NCBI GenBank assembly: GCA_045655245.1
Contig: JAZOOX010000037.1
Location: forward strand, 1 to 7,189
Direction: 5' to 3'
Source of the DNA: RGIG8785 sp045655245
GTDB taxonomy: Bacteria > Bacillota > Clostridia > RGIG8785
Length of the DNA stretch: 7,189 nt
Under the pieces are notes generated by a model. It was given only the letters and a program-made list of their open reading frames with translations, was not told where the DNA came from and did not search any database. Position numbers and translations under genes: made by a program. Below are positions 5,277 through 7,189 of this stretch, one piece after another. The number at the start of each line of letters is the position of its first letter. Within the stretch, counting starts at the first letter, position 1.

Positions 5277-5909
5277 ATGAAAAAGTTTCTTGTTTTATTA
5301 TTGACTCTTTGCCTCAGTCTTTCGGTCATCGGATGTAAAAAACAGCCGTTGCCGCCCGAAGACCCCGACCTGCCCGTGGTATCCATCCCCGAGCAACCTG
5401 AAGAGGTGCTCGGACAGAAACTGTCCCTGCCCATTGATGCGCCCAAGCACTTTTCCTTTTTAAGCGGTGCGGGCGCGTGGTCCACCGAGTTAATGCTTTA
5501 CCCCGACGGCACCTTTACGGGGGCCTTCCACGACTCCAATATGGGTGAAATGGGAGAGGAATATCCTCACGGCACCGTCTACCTTTGCGATTTTGAAGGA
5601 CGGTTTTTGGTAGACGGGCAGAAAAACGAAACGACTTACGTCCTTTCCTTAGCAGAGCTAAAGACCAAGCGGCCTGCAAACGAAGAGTGGATTGAAGAGC
5701 AGGTGCGCTATGTCGCATCAGACCCCTACGGGCTGACCGACGGCGAAACCTTCCTCTTTTACACCCCTGACACCTTCACCTCGAATCTATCGGAGTTTGT
5801 GCTGGGGTGGTGGCCTTTGCGGTTTGAAAATCTGCCACCCACACGACTCTCCTGCTTTGGGCTCGAGAATGTAGAAGCGGAAACGGCGTTCTTTTCTGAC
5901 CCTGAATAA
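5277..5909 (+). CDS. conserved lipoprotein of unknown function
   Basis: This 210-residue protein is an exported lipoprotein. It has a short basic N-terminus (MKK), a hydrophobic stretch (residues 4-18) and a lipobox ending VIGC, so C20 should be lipidated and the protein anchored to the outer face of the membrane. A Pro/Glu-rich tether (about 21-50) follows, then a compact region with no cysteine until C101. The most distinctive stretch is SGAGAWSTELMLYPDGTF at about 63-80, followed by FHDSNMGEMG and YPHGTVYLCDFEG. It reads as beta-strands joined by acidic turns. I recall similar sequences as hypothetical proteins in gut Clostridia but know no function or domain name. The start follows AGGAGG (5264-5269) with a 7-nt spacer. 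It appears monocistronic, between two terminators. A ligand-binding or cell-envelope role is possible but unsupported. Confidence 0.88.
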   Translation: MKKFLVLLLTLCLSLSVIGCKKQPLPPEDPDLPVVSIPEQPEEVLGQKLSLPIDAPKHFSFLSGAGAWSTELMLYPDGTFTGAFHDSNMGEMGEEYPHGTVYLCDFEGRFLVDGQKNETTYVLSLAELKTKRPANEEWIEEQVRYVASDPYGLTDGETFLFYTPDTFTSNLSEFVLGWWPLRFENLPPTRLSCFGLENVEAETAFFSDPE

Positions 5910-5911
5910 CA

Positions 5912-5941
5912 AAAAGCGATAACCTTTCGGTTATCGCTTTT
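5912..5941. terminator. bidirectional terminator shared by lipoprotein gene and yaiI
   Basis: A 13-bp perfect stem (AAAAGCGATAACC at 5912-5924 with GGTTATCGCTTTT at 5929-5941) encloses TTTC. It has T-runs on both strands, so it can end both converging genes. Its right arm contains the yaiI stop codon (5933-5931) and last sense codons. Confidence 0.92.
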
Positions 5942-6368
5942 CTTGTATGTAGGAATCCAGTGCCGCTAAGAAAGCAAGGTCGTCTTGGGCGGTGCGTTTT
6001 TTAGGACCTTTGGTGCGACCGCCTGCACGGCGGATTTTTTGCGAGAAATGACGAGACTCCAAAAGCCCGTCCATATTATCGTTGGTATAAAAAACGCCAT
6101 CCTGCCGCAAGACGTCAGCGCCGCGAGCAAGGCACATTGCCGCAAGACCGTAGTCCTGCGTAATAACCAAATCCCCTGCCTGCAAACGGTTAACCAAAAC
6201 GAAATCTACGGCGTCGGCGCCGCGGTCAACGGTCACCGTTTCTGCCCCGGGGTAGGACATCAGATGGGCGGTATCACAAAAAAGGATGCAGGGAACATCT
6301 GCCTGCTCTGCCCGTTTGACCGTTTGTAAAACGACGGGACAGGCATCGGCATCGATTAAAATTCGCAT
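5931..6368 (-). CDS. yaiI: UPF0178 (DUF188) family protein, YaiI/YqxD-like
   Basis: This is a member of a widespread family of unknown biochemical function (YaiI in E. coli, YqxD in Bacillus), often described as NYN/PIN-like and so possibly a nuclease; that is an inference. The 145-residue protein has the family signatures: MRILIDADACPVV at the N-terminus with the DADAC acidic motif (residues 6-10), RGADAVDF, GDLVITQDYGLA with conserved acidic residues, and a basic C-terminal block KIRRAGGRTKGPKKRT. The start at 6368 is preferred because GAGG (6380-6377) lies 8 nt upstream and the family begins MRILIDADACPV. The in-frame GTG (6377) and ATG (6374) sit against or 2 nt from that motif. Its own consensus promoter lies upstream, and its stop lies inside the shared terminator. 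Confidence 0.94.
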   Translation of the reverse strand: MRILIDADACPVVLQTVKRAEQADVPCILFCDTAHLMSYPGAETVTVDRGADAVDFVLVNRLQAGDLVITQDYGLAAMCLARGADVLRQDGVFYTNDNMDGLLESRHFSQKIRRAGGRTKGPKKRTAQDDLAFLAALDSYIQEKR

Positions 6369-6386
6369 GGGCATCACCTCGATTTG

Positions 6387-6415
6387 AGTGTATCAAACGG
6401 CAACGTTTTTGTCAA
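6387..6415 (-). promoter_or_regulatory. sigma-A promoter of yaiI
   Basis: On the minus strand a perfect -35 TTGACA (6415-6410) and -10 TACACT (6392-6387) are separated by 17 bp. The expected start (about 6380) coincides with the GAGG ribosome binding site, giving a leader of about 12 nt. The -35 box lies only about 22 bp from the divergent ldhA start, so the two genes may influence each other. Confidence 0.88.
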
Positions 6416-6436
6416 CCTATACAAAGAGGTGATAAT

Positions 6437-7189
6437 ATGAAAACCATTGGATTTTTCGACACCAAACCTTACGATAAGATTTGGTTTGATGCCCTGAACA
6501 AGAACTATGACATTCGTTATTTCGAACATCGTCTGACCCCCGAGACCGCCGTGTTGGCAAAAGGATGCGACGGAGTGGTTGCTTTTGTCAATGACCAGAT
6601 TGACCGCACGACCATTGACGGGCTGAAGGCGGCAGGGGTGTCGACGGTGGCGATGCGCTGTGCAGGGTACAACAATGTTGACACGAAGGCGGCGCAGGGG
6701 AAACTGACCCTGATGCGGGTTCCCGCCTACTCTCCCTACGCCGTGGCAGAACACGCTTTTGCGCTGTTATTGGCGTTAAACCGCAAGGTGCACAAGGCGT
6801 ATATCCGCACCCGTGATTTTAATTTCAGCTTGAACGGGCTGATGGGAGTTGACCTCCACGGAAAGACGCTGGGGGTAATCGGGACGGGGAAGATCGGGCA
6901 GGTCATGATCGGCATTGGACGCGGGTTTGGAATGAAAATTTTGGCACACGACCCCTTCCCGTTGCCCGATGCCGAGTTTGAGTATGTTCCTCTTACCGAG
7001 TTGCTTCGCAGAAGCGACGTCCTTTCTCTCCACTGTCCCCTAACCCGCGAAACCTATCAGTTATTGAACGCTGAAACGCTGGCGCAGACCAAAAAGGGTG
7101 TAATTGTCTTAAACACCTCTCGCGGAAAGCTGATTGACAGCGAGGCACTGTTGGATGCGCTGAACTGCGGGCAGGTCAAGGCGGCAGGG
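6437..7189 (+). CDS. ldhA: D-lactate dehydrogenase, LdhA type (partial, 3' end outside window)
   Basis: The encoded enzyme most likely reduces pyruvate to D-lactate with NADH, regenerating NAD during fermentation in the cytoplasm. The 251 residues present correspond to roughly the first three quarters of an LdhA-like protein (E. coli LdhA has 329). They include RCAGYNNVD (74-82), VPAYSPYAVAEHA (95-107), the Rossmann motif GTGKIG (149-154), D172 in HDP, which usually marks NAD preference, SLHCPLT (197-203) and NTSRGKLID (226-234) with the catalytic arginine R229. The catalytic Glu and His lie beyond the window edge, so substrate and integrity cannot be fully judged; another D-2-hydroxyacid dehydrogenase is possible. 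The ATG at 6437 follows GAGG (6426-6429) with a 7-nt spacer. Only 68 bp separate it from divergent yaiI, and I find no convincing plus-strand promoter or Rex operator there. Confidence 0.92.
   Translation, partial: MKTIGFFDTKPYDKIWFDALNKNYDIRYFEHRLTPETAVLAKGCDGVVAFVNDQIDRTTIDGLKAAGVSTVAMRCAGYNNVDTKAAQGKLTLMRVPAYSPYAVAEHAFALLLALNRKVHKAYIRTRDFNFSLNGLMGVDLHGKTLGVIGTGKIGQVMIGIGRGFGMKILAHDPFPLPDAEFEYVPLTELLRRSDVLSLHCPLTRETYQLLNAETLAQTKKGVIVLNTSRGKLIDSEALLDALNCGQVKAAG

Noticed and set aside
1..7189. A defence, mobile or otherwise novel gene system
   Set aside because: There are no repeat arrays, transposase or integrase frames, terminal repeats or phage genes. Nearly all of the window is accounted for by conserved housekeeping genes and RNAs.

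Overview
The window looks like a housekeeping segment of a low-to-medium-GC Firmicute, most likely a Clostridia member related to the Oscillospiraceae/Ruminococcaceae. The pointers are the order SRP RNA - dnaX - ybaB - recR, a Bacillus-type large SRP RNA with an Alu domain, a DUF2508 (YaaL) protein, strong AGGAGG ribosome binding sites, canonical TTGACA/TATAAT promoters spaced 17 bp, and an LdhA-type D-lactate dehydrogenase. The genus is inference; no lineage-specific marker is visible.

Layout. Bases 1-231 hold a possible 36-residue membrane peptide on the minus strand and the upstream region of yaaL. yaaL (plus, 232-459) converges on recR, and two back-to-back terminators lie between them. 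The minus-strand block from 3473 down to 512 is one information-processing unit: a consensus promoter, a palindromic leader, the about 266-nt SRP RNA, a weak terminator, then dnaX, ybaB and recR. The three genes are packed tightly: dnaX and ybaB overlap by 8 nt, and ybaB and recR are 1 nt apart. Divergent from it, tRNA-Leu(UAA) has its own promoter and terminator. serS follows with its own consensus promoter and a short leader that has no room for a T-box. A tRNA-Arg(CCG) lies 66 nt behind serS, apparently without its own promoter, and ends at a strong terminator. Next come a lipoprotein gene of unknown function (plus), a bidirectional terminator shared with yaiI (minus, UPF0178), and a divergent ldhA-like gene cut by the right window edge.

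How the parts work together. DnaX (clamp loader), YbaB (nucleoid-associated) and RecR (RecFOR repair) serve DNA replication and repair, and the SRP RNA serves membrane targeting of nascent proteins. SerRS and the two tRNAs serve translation, and LdhA serves fermentative NADH reoxidation. The lipoprotein and the 36-residue peptide are the only genes without an established role.

I found no mobile element, CRISPR array, phage gene or defence cassette. The points most worth a second look are the competition between SRP RNA helix 1 and its terminator, three promoters whose -10 box lies exactly 6 nt before the Shine-Dalgarno sequence, the unknown lipoprotein, the small membrane ORF, and the wobble-rich tRNA-Arg.
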